From NCBI GenBank assembly GCA_030841085.1, contig JAVEDP010000038.1, positions 81,879 to 145,878 on the forward strand: a stretch of DNA of 64,000 bases, given 5' to 3'. The notes under the pieces are model-generated. The model saw nothing but the letters and a program-made list of their open reading frames with translations, was not told where the DNA came from and searched no databases. The stretch comes from Pyrinomonadaceae bacterium (GTDB lineage Bacteria; Acidobacteriota; Blastocatellia; Pyrinomonadales; Pyrinomonadaceae). This document shows, one piece after another, positions 1 through 8,264 of this stretch. Positions within the stretch are counted from its first letter, which is position 1. Each line of letters starts with the position of its first letter. The position numbers and the translations under genes were made by a program.

Positions 1-2602
1 TGCTTAGCGCTACGCTGAAGCTTTCTGCTCCCTCTTGATAAACATCGTCAACGATCAGCACCGTAATCGATTTGCTCGTTTCGCCGGGCGCAAACGTAAG
101 CCTGCCTGAAGCGAACAGGTAATCGCCCTTTTGCGTGGCCGAGCCGTCGATAGTCACATAATCGACGGAGGCCTGGAGCGAAGTGTTTCCCGCGCGCGTG
201 ACGGTGACGGTCGCGCTACCGGTCGCCTCGGCTGTATTGAACGGCGACTGCGAAAACTCGACGGTGCTGAGCGACAACCGCGGCTGAAACAATACCGTCT
301 GGGCATTCGTCAAACTTATCGGCGATTGTTCTGAGGTGTGCGAAGGGATAACGTAAGCATCCGGCTCGCCACCGCCAATTCCCACCACCGGGAAAAGATT
401 GGTGTTGCCGCCGCCGTAGCGCGTGACAATAGTGCCATCGCTCCGCAGTTCGATCTCAAAATTAACGGTGGGCTGGCTGGCCGCCGGCGAACCATCCCCA
501 AAAATCTCACCCTGCCAACGAAAGATAATGTGCGAGGCGTCAGGTACTACAACGTAGACGTCGTCGCCCGCATGCCCATCGGTCCTGAGATCATCCCAAA
601 GTCCGGCAATCATTTTGAACTGGGCCAGGCCAACCGCCGAACCGGGTACGTCATCAGCGTCCCCATTTGAGCGCGTGGGCGGCGTCGAGAAGAAGAGGTT
701 GCCGTTGGTGGAAATGTTAACGCTCGTGAAGTTCTCGCCGAAGAATGGAAAGGAAAACGGCAACGTGTAATTCAATTTCAACTTGTCATCACCCACCAGA
801 CCCAGCGCTGTCCCACCACTTGAAAGCGCGGTCGCGCCGGCAAGCTGGGTCACGTATGGATCGCCCTGGATCGGATTAATCGTGACCGAAAAGGTGGCGG
901 GTGTTCCTTCGTTTCCAACATTATCAAACTCGCGCAGCGTCAGCGTTCCACTTGTATGGCGGTAAGGAATCTTCAGGTCGATGGCCTGCGTGGTGCCGGA
1001 CGCCGTCGGGATTGTGTTCTTCAATGGAGTGACAGCGCCACTCGTCCCATCTGTAAAGCTGACGGTGTAGAGCGAAGCCTGGCCGGCTGCGCCATTGTCT
1101 CCCGAAGCATTCCAGCCAATATTAAATGAGCGGCCGTTCTGCGAATTGATATGAAAATTGGTGACTGTTCCCGGCGGCGTGACATCGCCCTCGGTCAAGG
1201 CCACAAAGCTATTCCCGACGTTGAGTCGCCGGCCGGTAAACGTTTTCCCCGTCAGCGCCGGATCGAGGAGATCACCATTGTAAAGGAGAAGACTTCGCAG
1301 TTGCTGCACGGTTAGATTTGGGTTTGCGGCCAGCAACAGGGCAGCGGCACCGGCAACATGCGGCGACGCCATCGACGTGCCGCTGAAACTCGAGTAGGTG
1401 TTGCCGGGAGTTGTGCTGAGAATTCCCACTCCGGGAGCGCCGAGCGGCACAGTGTTCGCTCCGTAATGTGAGAACCCGGCGAGATTGTCGGCCGAGTCGG
1501 TCGCGGCCACACCAATAACATTGGGCACGTTATAGCTGGACGGAAAATGCGGAACTAATTCATTGTCCCCGTTATCGCTACTTGCATTGTCTATATTTCC
1601 CGCCGCCGCCACAAAAAGAATGCCCGATTGATTCGCGCCCGTAATGGCATCGAGAAAAGATTGATCAAAGCCGCCACCACCATAACTGTTGTTCAGCACG
1701 CGAATGTTTGCGCCTTTTGTGTGGCCTGAGCTTTCCCACAAATCCTTCATCAACTTGGCGTAGTTGACCGCCCGAATAGCATTGGCAGTATTGCCGGTCG
1801 ATCCATTAATGAATCGTAACGACATCAGGCGCACGTTCCAGTTCACGCCCACCACACCAATACTATTGTTGCCAACAGCCCCGATGGTTCCGGCCACGTG
1901 TGTAGCGTGACTTTCGGCGGGAATTGTTCCCGAGTTGCCCGCGAAATTGTAGCCATTCACATCGTCGATGAATCCGTTGCCATCGTCGTCGACTCCGTTT
2001 CCGGCAATCTCGCCCGGGTTGACCCAGATGTTGCTTGCCAGATCTTCATGAGTCTTATCGATGCCTTCGTCAATCACGCCAACTACGATCGAAGAATTCC
2101 CTTGAGTTGTGTTCCACGCGGCAGGTGCTCCGATTTTGTTCAGACCATAAAGCTCGTTGCTCACAAATCTTGGGTCGTCTGGCGTCAGATCTGGATGGAG
2201 CAGATAATTCGGTTCAGCATAAAGGACGTCGGGCTGTTTATTAAGCGCTTCAATCGCATCCAGTGTTTGTTCCGGCGCCATGTGTGCCAGGCGCAAACCA
2301 GGCACGATGTCTGCACCTTCAAAGCGCTCAATCCGGATTAGCACTTGGTGGGCATTCACAGCCAACGTCGTCTGGGTCGCTACTCTTTTTGCAGCGCCTT
2401 CGCTTCTGTATCGGACCAGCGCCTCGCCGGGAACAAAGGCAGGCTTGCTTCGCTTTTGCGAGCCATCCGGCATTCCCGCCTGTTGCGTGGCTTTTGATGA
2501 ACGTGGCCCGCTTGCGAGGATAATGGCCAGCGCCAGGACAAAGAGGACTGAAAAGAATACACGTGCGCGAGCTGAGATTTTGCGAGAGGGACGAGCAAAC
2601 AT
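1..2602 (-). CDS. Secreted subtilisin-like serine protease (S8) with Calx-beta domain; C-terminus cut by window edge
   Basis: Reading the minus strand from ATG at 2602 gives an open frame of about 867 codons that runs off the left edge. A GGAGA ribosome site lies 9 nt upstream of the ATG. Residues 1-38 form a signal peptide, and residues about 50-135 resemble an inhibitor-I9/fervidolysin-type pro-domain. The S8 catalytic domain follows with its triad visible: Asp178 (VVGVIDEG), His232 (SHATHVAGT) and Ser410 (SGTSMASPHVAG). A calcium-binding-like stretch GVDDDGNGFIDD lies between Asp and His. After about residue 440 come a fibronectin/Ig-like stretch, a nidogen-like beta region and a Calx-beta module containing GDYLFASGRLTFAPGET. 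The end of that module and anything after it is outside the window. It is probably an exported, self-processing protease. The substrate is not visible. Confidence 0.9.
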   Translation of the reverse strand, partial: MFARPSRKISARARVFFSVLFVLALAIILASGPRSSKATQQAGMPDGSQKRSKPAFVPGEALVRYRSEGAAKRVATQTTLAVNAHQVLIRIERFEGADIVPGLRLAHMAPEQTLDAIEALNKQPDVLYAEPNYLLHPDLTPDDPRFVSNELYGLNKIGAPAAWNTTQGNSSIVVGVIDEGIDKTHEDLASNIWVNPGEIAGNGVDDDGNGFIDDVNGYNFAGNSGTIPAESHATHVAGTIGAVGNNSIGVVGVNWNVRLMSLRFINGSTGNTANAIRAVNYAKLMKDLWESSGHTKGANIRVLNNSYGGGGFDQSFLDAITGANQSGILFVAAAGNIDNASSDNGDNELVPHFPSSYNVPNVIGVAATDSADNLAGFSHYGANTVPLGAPGVGILSTTPGNTYSSFSGTSMASPHVAGAAALLLAANPNLTVQQLRSLLLYNGDLLDPALTGKTFTGRRLNVGNSFVALTEGDVTPPGTVTNFHINSQNGRSFNIGWNASGDNGAAGQASLYTVSFTDGTSGAVTPLKNTIPTASGTTQAIDLKIPYRHTSGTLTLREFDNVGNEGTPATFSVTINPIQGDPYVTQLAGATALSSGGTALGLVGDDKLKLNYTLPFSFPFFGENFTSVNISTNGNLFFSTPPTRSNGDADDVPGSAVGLAQFKMIAGLWDDLRTDGHAGDDVYVVVPDASHIIFRWQGEIFGDGSPAASQPTVNFEIELRSDGTIVTRYGGGNTNLFPVVGIGGGEPDAYVIPSHTSEQSPISLTNAQTVLFQPRLSLSTVEFSQSPFNTAEATGSATVTVTRAGNTSLQASVDYVTIDGSATQKGDYLFASGRLTFAPGETSKSITVLIVDDVYQEGAESFSVALS

Positions 2603-2862
2603 CAGGGGAATCTCCTAAAACTTATAAATTGCAATATGAAGTCGATTATGTCGGTCGGAGTCCAGAGCGTGGAACGAGTGACGATCGTCGCTACTCGAGA
2701 GCAGCAGTTCTAATTACGTCGTTCTAAATATACCGCAGTTCGATTCGGGTTTACAGGCCAGAGAGCTTCCGATAACGGACTTTTGAAACTTTTCTCTCGT
2801 ACTCCGCCGAACTGTAGTACGAGAGGCGCTTCTGGCAATCAAGCCACTATTAGTTGGGTTAA

Positions 2863-5370
2863 TCAGTGAAAACGTTGCCCGATTTGTTCCGTCCCAAATG
2901 TGCCAATACCGTTTAGACGGAAACTGAAGACGACCCGGTTTTCCTGCCGCACGCCAACGTTGAAAGTGTAGTTCTGCGCAGTTACCGCGCAACAGTCCCA
3001 ACTGTAGCCAACGGTGACCGTCGAACTTACCAGCGAGCGATGCTGTCCCGGATGCACCTGAAAATCGAAGAAGAATGACGCCCCGCCGAACAGCCCGCGT
3101 TCACGGTCGCCGAGGAAGAATGAAGGGCTCCATTGCGACCCGCGTAAGGTGCCCGGCTCTTTGCCGCGCGCGTCTGCAAACTGTGCCAGGCTCGGCACCA
3201 GTTCAACGGCTCGCGTGTAGTAAAAACTTTGAAAGATCTGCACCAGCGAGCGGCTGATGCCGAACGAAGCTGAAAGGGCGCGCAGTCCGCCGCCACGCGT
3301 ATCCAAATCGGTACGAAGATCGGCAAATAAATCTGCGCTCGGGCGATAACGGGCCTCAACGTTCAATGGCGAAAACCGCCGCGGCGCGCCGCCATAACTG
3401 AATCCGGAAAATGTGTTGATAGGATAAAACTGGTTGCGCTGCCCAGGCACAAGGGCGCCGCCAAAGTATCGGTCGAAAAAATATTTTCCACGCACGGTAA
3501 TCGTCAGCGCTTCGTAAGGCTGGCTGGCGAGCGACTCTGATTTCCCTGTTCCGGTTGGCGGTGTGGTTTTTTTTCCCTTGCCGCTAACGTTCTCGGTCGA
3601 GCGTTGAGTAAAGAAGCGGTTCGAGATTCCAAACTCAATTTCGTTCGTGTCCGCCACCGCGTCGACGTAATCAAAGCGGATGACGCGATCAAAGTCATTC
3701 ACGCCGGAAATTTTTCTATAAACGAAGTACGGCTCGATCACGTGCCGGAACCAGAATGCGCCACCGTGATGAAAGTCCTTCGCAAGCGCCGGCGGTCTGA
3801 CATCCAATTCAAGCTCGCCGTAACTTCGCGTAATGTTTTGGCTAAGTATCGCCCGATTGGTCGGGTCAATTGAATTGGAATAAAAAGTCGCGCGCGCTCC
3901 TGCCGTCGCCGTCACCGACACGCCAAAAAAGTAGAGCGGGATTTGCACGCGCGGATGAAAATCGAGCCGTTGCACAATAGACGGTGAAATTACGGGATCG
4001 CCGCGCACGTCACGCCTGAAGGCAATCAAGTCATCGACCGTTTCCTTGCGGCTTACGCCTTCGGCGCCTGCTTCATAGGAAAAGTAAATAGGCAGTTTTT
4101 TTATGAAGTTGAGCGGCGACGCGCGCTTTTCAATCGTGACGCTGGGCAACTCGCGTATGCGGATGCGCGCGTTCGACAAGTTGGTCACCTGTGAGCGAGC
4201 CAGAAAGTTGAAACTGTAGGCGTCGTAGTCTTTGTTAACGAAAATCTGCGAGCGCTCTTCAGGCGAGATGGCCTGCTGAATGCTGTCGGAAAATACCTGC
4301 CGAAATGCGAGATTGGAGGTTACGTTCACATCGGCCGCGGCAATAAATCCATTGGGAAAATAATGGACTCCCTCGACGTAGAAACTCGAACCGCCCTGAT
4401 CGGGATGATTGGCATCGGCTTTGGGTCCCAGCGCGCGGTCCTTCACAAAATAAAATCCGGCGTTGAAGTATGAACGCGAATTCGCGCGCGTGCGCAGGTC
4501 GGCTCCGATTCCGTAGCCTCGCTTTGTGTAAACGTCGCTACGCAAAGTGACATCGGCGGATCTGCCCAAAGTTTGGTAGTAAGCAGTGGAAAGGCGAAAG
4601 CCTTTTGGACCGGAGCCACTGAACGTCGGCGTCAGGAATCCCGAAGCTCGATCGCGCGCCTTGAGTGATACAGAAGCGTAAGGCAGATAGAAAATCGGAA
4701 TCTTTTTTACGCGCAGATTCGGTGAATACAAGCGCACGCGATCCCCAGTCTTGATCTTTACTTTCGCGGCGTGAAAGCTCCACTTGGGAACGTCTTCATC
4801 GCAGGCAGTCACCTGCACATTCGTTGCGATGATCGTATCGAGGCTTACTCGATCGACGCGGTCGGCCGTGAAATAAACGCGCGTGCCATCTTGCGTTTGA
4901 TTGGTATAGCCGGTGGAATCGATAAAAGATCCGGTCTTGCTTTTGTAATTCCATTCCGCGCGCGAGCCGGTGATGCGTTGCTGTTCGCCTTGATCGAAAA
5001 CGACGTTGCCTTCCGCAACCACTTTATTGGTCGCTTCATAAACGGTTACTTTGTCGGCCTGAAGCCGGAAGGTCCCGATGCGCGCGTCCACGTTACCTTC
5101 GTAAACAAAGACGCGTGCTTCCTTAGGTCCGGAAACGGTCTGCGTGCCTGCATCAACTCTCAAGAGATCGGTCGGCTCGCCAATCCCACCTTGTGCTGCA
5201 GTTCGTCGCGGCTTGACTGGTTGATCCTGGGTTATCGGATTGACGTTCGGCGTGTCCGTCATCGGGTTGGTTACCTTCCGATCGACGGGATTGGTTTGCT
5301 GGGCTAACGACGTGTATGAGGCGACGCTCAGGAACGCGATTAAGACCCAAAAGCGAACGAGGGTAGACAC
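2863..5370 (-). CDS. lptD: LPS-assembly outer-membrane protein LptD
   Basis: LptD forms the outer-membrane beta-barrel that, with LptE, inserts LPS into the outer leaflet. The protein has a signal peptide (hydrophobic VLIAFLSVASYTSLAQ). An OstA-type beta-jellyroll with repeated strands (GTFRLQADKVTVYEAT, VVAEGNVVFDQGEQQ) covers about residues 80-220. The family-typical transition IPIFYLPYASVSLKARDRAS-GFLTP leads into a long barrel that ends near the C-terminus in alternating aromatic strands. A GTG at 5370 places the signal peptide at the N-terminus. The frame stays open to another GTG at 5430, and neither start has a clear ribosome site. The gene is divergent from lpxB, which fits a joint LPS role. 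At about 835 residues the length is normal for LptD. Confidence 0.88.
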   Translation of the reverse strand: MSTLVRFWVLIAFLSVASYTSLAQQTNPVDRKVTNPMTDTPNVNPITQDQPVKPRRTAAQGGIGEPTDLLRVDAGTQTVSGPKEARVFVYEGNVDARIGTFRLQADKVTVYEATNKVVAEGNVVFDQGEQQRITGSRAEWNYKSKTGSFIDSTGYTNQTQDGTRVYFTADRVDRVSLDTIIATNVQVTACDEDVPKWSFHAAKVKIKTGDRVRLYSPNLRVKKIPIFYLPYASVSLKARDRASGFLTPTFSGSGPKGFRLSTAYYQTLGRSADVTLRSDVYTKRGYGIGADLRTRANSRSYFNAGFYFVKDRALGPKADANHPDQGGSSFYVEGVHYFPNGFIAAADVNVTSNLAFRQVFSDSIQQAISPEERSQIFVNKDYDAYSFNFLARSQVTNLSNARIRIRELPSVTIEKRASPLNFIKKLPIYFSYEAGAEGVSRKETVDDLIAFRRDVRGDPVISPSIVQRLDFHPRVQIPLYFFGVSVTATAGARATFYSNSIDPTNRAILSQNITRSYGELELDVRPPALAKDFHHGGAFWFRHVIEPYFVYRKISGVNDFDRVIRFDYVDAVADTNEIEFGISNRFFTQRSTENVSGKGKKTTPPTGTGKSESLASQPYEALTITVRGKYFFDRYFGGALVPGQRNQFYPINTFSGFSYGGAPRRFSPLNVEARYRPSADLFADLRTDLDTRGGGLRALSASFGISRSLVQIFQSFYYTRAVELVPSLAQFADARGKEPGTLRGSQWSPSFFLGDRERGLFGGASFFFDFQVHPGQHRSLVSSTVTVGYSWDCCAVTAQNYTFNVGVRQENRVVFSFRLNGIGTFGTEQIGQRFH

Positions 5371-5503
5371 AATACTTGAGCGAGAAGGCAAGGGCAAAAA
5401 AAGTAACTCCGCAGAATAATCGGCGAGCACACAGTCAGGAGAAAGCGCGCCAAGTTTTTATTAAAACGAGAGCGATGCTAACACGAATCAGTGGGCAATG
5501 AGC

Positions 5504-5660
5504 AGCGGCTCTGCCGCCTTCCGTGCGGTAAGACTCAGCCTTACCGATCCAGCTTCCATTAACGTGAGGCTGCGCCTCATTAGCTTCGAGGCGTAGCCTC
5601 AAAGCTTGATGAAGCTTTCGGAAAGGCAGAGCCTTTCCGCACGGAAGGCGGCAAAGCCGC
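5504..5660. repeat. Nested palindromic element between lptD and lpxB
   Basis: The outer arms, 5504-5527 and 5638-5660, are near-perfect inverted copies that differ by one base. Between them lie four smaller hairpins: ggtaag..cttacc, gaggcTGCGcctc, gaggcGTAgcctc and ggaaaggcAGAgcctttcc. Several stems share a GGC-NNN-GCC core. The element fills the spacer between two divergent genes and ends exactly at the lpxB start codon. No promoter could be picked out with confidence. Confidence 0.8.
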
Positions 5661-6851
5661 ATGGCCACTGCTATCATGCCTCGCGTGTCAGAACGCTTTA
5701 ATTTAATGATCGTCGCGGGCGAAGCGTCCGGCGATGCGCATGCGGCGGCACTCGTCAATGCGTTGCGAAATGGCGACCACGATAGTGAACTGGAATTTTT
5801 CGGCGCTACCGGCCCGCTGCTGCGCGCGGCCGGCGTTGAGTCGGTGGTCAACACAGACGACCTTTCCATTCTGGGCCTCGTCGAAATCGGCTCGGCGTTG
5901 CCGAAGTTCTGGCGCGCCTTCAAACTTCTAAAACGAGCGGCAATTGAACGAAAACCCGATGCGGTAATCCTGGTTGACTGGCCGGACTTTAACTTAAAAC
6001 TCGCGCGCGCGCTGCATCGCCGCGGCTTGAAGATCATTTACTACATCAGTCCACAGCTTTGGGCCTGGCGCGGTTATCGCGCGCGCAACATTGAACGCAA
6101 TGTCGATTTATTGTTGTCGATTCTTCCGTTTGAAAAAGATTGGTACGCGGACCGCGGCATCGATCAGGTTGAGTACGTGGGCCATCCTTTAGCCGGTGAA
6201 GTTCGCGCGCGCTACGACCGCGCGGATTTCTGCCGGCAAATAAAACTCGATCCCAAACTGCCGATCATTTCCCTTTTGCCTGGCAGCCGGCGTAAAGAAG
6301 TTGAACGCATTTTGCCGCCTATGCTCGAAGCTGCGGCACTGATTTCTGCCAGGCGACCTGAGATTCAGTTCGTCGTCGTAGTCGCGCCGGGCCGGACATC
6401 AGATGAGATAAGAGACATTGTGCGCGCGCAACGGGCAATGCCTGAACCGCTGCCGTCATGCCTTCACATCGTGTCCGGGAAATCACGCGAAGCACTCGCC
6501 GCCTCTGACGCCGCTGCGATTGCGAGCGGCACCGCAACGTTGGAGGCTGCACTGCTCGGCACCCCGATGGTAGTCGTCTATAAAGAATCGTTGATTAACT
6601 GGCACACGCTGGGTCGTTTGATAACCGTAGACCATTACGGACTGGTAAACCTGGTTGCCGGCGAACGCGTGGCAACTGAATTGATGCAGGATAATTTGAA
6701 CGGCGAACGACTCGCCAACGAGTTGTTGCTGCTACTTGATAAGGAAACAAACGAGGATGCGCGAATGCGTCTGCGCGAAGTGGCCCATCAACTGGGCGAA
6801 GGCGGCGCTTCAGAAAGAGCTGCTGAATTAATTCTCGCCGCGTTGAGATAG
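5661..6851 (+). CDS. lpxB: Lipid-A-disaccharide synthase LpxB
   Basis: LpxB (GT19) joins UDP-2,3-diacylglucosamine to lipid X to make the lipid A disaccharide at the inner membrane. The family N-terminus is clear (IVAGEASGDAHAAALV). Other family motifs are FIxGLVEI-like SILGLVEIGSALPKFWRAF, IYYISPQLWAWR, VGHPLAGEV, LLPGSRRKEVERILPPML, ASGTATLEAALLGTPMVVVYK and LVNLVAGE. The 396-residue length is normal. Three in-frame starts are possible (ATG 5661, ATG 5676, GTG 5685). None has a strong ribosome site, and the first sits on the end of the palindromic element, so the true start may be 5676 or 5685. It is divergent from lptD. lpxD lies downstream on the opposite strand. Confidence 0.93.
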   Translation: MATAIMPRVSERFNLMIVAGEASGDAHAAALVNALRNGDHDSELEFFGATGPLLRAAGVESVVNTDDLSILGLVEIGSALPKFWRAFKLLKRAAIERKPDAVILVDWPDFNLKLARALHRRGLKIIYYISPQLWAWRGYRARNIERNVDLLLSILPFEKDWYADRGIDQVEYVGHPLAGEVRARYDRADFCRQIKLDPKLPIISLLPGSRRKEVERILPPMLEAAALISARRPEIQFVVVVAPGRTSDEIRDIVRAQRAMPEPLPSCLHIVSGKSREALAASDAAAIASGTATLEAALLGTPMVVVYKESLINWHTLGRLITVDHYGLVNLVAGERVATELMQDNLNGERLANELLLLLDKETNEDARMRLREVAHQLGEGGASERAAELILAALR

Positions 6852-6897
6852 TAACGATGTCAAACTGATCGCCGTCGCGCCTATGCCGTCTGATGTG

Positions 6898-7032
6898 CGG
6901 AAGGTCTGTGACCTTCCGAAAGGCTGTAATTATTATTTGGGCTAGGCGCAGTTTGGGGCGCAGCCCCTTAAGTTATGTAGGACATTGTTCGGTGGGGCAG
7001 AGCCGCCACCGCCCATCGAACGGCATAGCCGT
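6898..7032. repeat. Cluster of short hairpins downstream of lpxB and lpxD
   Basis: Four small palindromes lie in the spacer between the convergent ends of lpxB and lpxD: cggaaggtctgtgaccttccg, ggggcgcagcccc, ggtggggcagagccgccacc and acggcatagccgt. They share the GGC-NNN-GCC style of the element upstream of lpxB. They could help end transcription from both sides, but no T-run follows any stem. Confidence 0.65.
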
Positions 7033-7080
7033 GGTAAACAACAATTGCTGATCGTGTGAAGGCAAGAAGGCGGGCGCAAC

Positions 7081-8136
7081 CTAATCCTTTTTCCTCAGTT
7101 CCTCTAACTGCTTCTTCAAATCTTTGATTTCTTTACGCATCTCCGGCAGGTGGCCCAGGTGAGCATTGAGCCGTTTGTATTCGTCGAGCGGTTGAATTGG
7201 AATGCCCCACCACACGCCCGGCCGCACAATCTTGCCAGGCAGAATTCCTGCCTTTGAACCAATCACAGCGCCGCTCAGCACGCGTATGTGATCGCCAAAA
7301 CCCACCTGCCCGCCAATCACGCAATCGTCTTCGATGGTCACGCTGCCGCTGATTCCCGTTTGCGCGGCAATCACCACGCGCTCGCCAATGTCGCAGTTGT
7401 GGCCCACATGGACCATGTTGTCGAGCTTCGTTCCGCGGCCGATTCGAGTTTGGCCCAGCGCCGCACGATCGACGCAGGTGTACGCGCCGAGCTCGACGTC
7501 GTCTTCTATGACAACGGTTCCCACTTGCGGAAACTTATGATAACTAACGTCGCCGCGCACGTAACCAAAACCATCCGCGCCAACACAAACACCTGCATGC
7601 AGAATGACGCCATCGCCAATTGTCACGTTGTCGTAAAGCACGACTCCGGGATGCAACACGCAATCACGTCCAATAGAAACGTGATCGCCGATGGTCACGC
7701 CTGCTTCGATACGCGTGCCGGCGCCAATGCGCGAGCGATCGCCAATCGACACATGCGGTCCGATGAAGACGGTCAGATCGAGGTCAGCGGTTTTCGCAAT
7801 CGCAGCGGATTCGTGAATAAACGGTTGCCGACGCTTTTGGGGGTGAAGGATTTCTGCAATTAAGGCAAAAGCAAGTTTAGGTTTTGCAACTTCGATGAAC
7901 GCCGGAGCGGCGCCATTCATCAAGCTGACAAATTCTTTGGGCGCAATCAGGCATGACGCTCGACTCGCCTTCGCTGCTTCGAAAAACTTCTCGTCCTCAA
8001 CATAGGCAATCTCATTCTCGCCGGCTGAACCAAGTTCGGCGACAGCGTTAATTAAGACACTCTCGTTCCCAACGACACGGCCGCTGACGTGGGCCGCGAG
8101 TTCGCCAACAGACTGGGGTTTTAAGGGTGCGGTCAT
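7081..8136 (-). CDS. lpxD: UDP-3-O-(3-hydroxymyristoyl)glucosamine N-acyltransferase LpxD
   Basis: LpxD adds the second acyl chain in lipid A synthesis. The N-terminal uridine-binding domain (SVGELAAHVSGRVVG..., AYVEDEKFFEAA) is followed by a left-handed beta-helix of hexapeptide repeats (about residues 100-290). The catalytic histidine motif is VHVGHNCDIGE, and the family signature IGGQVGFGDHIRV follows. The C-terminus is a charged helical tail (MRKEIKDLKKQLEELRKKD) typical of the trimer helix. ATG 8136 is preferred because it puts the uridine-binding domain at the N-terminus. The frame is open to a GTG at 8217, but that extension shows nothing recognisable. It is a separate transcript from lpxB, and both act in the same pathway. 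Confidence 0.93.
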   Translation of the reverse strand: MTAPLKPQSVGELAAHVSGRVVGNESVLINAVAELGSAGENEIAYVEDEKFFEAAKASRASCLIAPKEFVSLMNGAAPAFIEVAKPKLAFALIAEILHPQKRRQPFIHESAAIAKTADLDLTVFIGPHVSIGDRSRIGAGTRIEAGVTIGDHVSIGRDCVLHPGVVLYDNVTIGDGVILHAGVCVGADGFGYVRGDVSYHKFPQVGTVVIEDDVELGAYTCVDRAALGQTRIGRGTKLDNMVHVGHNCDIGERVVIAAQTGISGSVTIEDDCVIGGQVGFGDHIRVLSGAVIGSKAGILPGKIVRPGVWWGIPIQPLDEYKRLNAHLGHLPEMRKEIKDLKKQLEELRKKD

Positions 8137-8264
8137 AATTTGAATTGCGGTTGCAGTAAAATTGCGCCACGATGTTAAGAGCGGAAGCGTCAGGATGAAA
8201 CCTCTCGGCCTCAGCACCTCGACGCGAACTCTTTTTCATCGAGAGCAAGTCGCCTGGCTTTAGC

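Noticed and set aside
4771..5307. A 178-codon plus-strand frame
   Set aside because: It is antisense to lptD, whose motifs leave no doubt about the coding strand.
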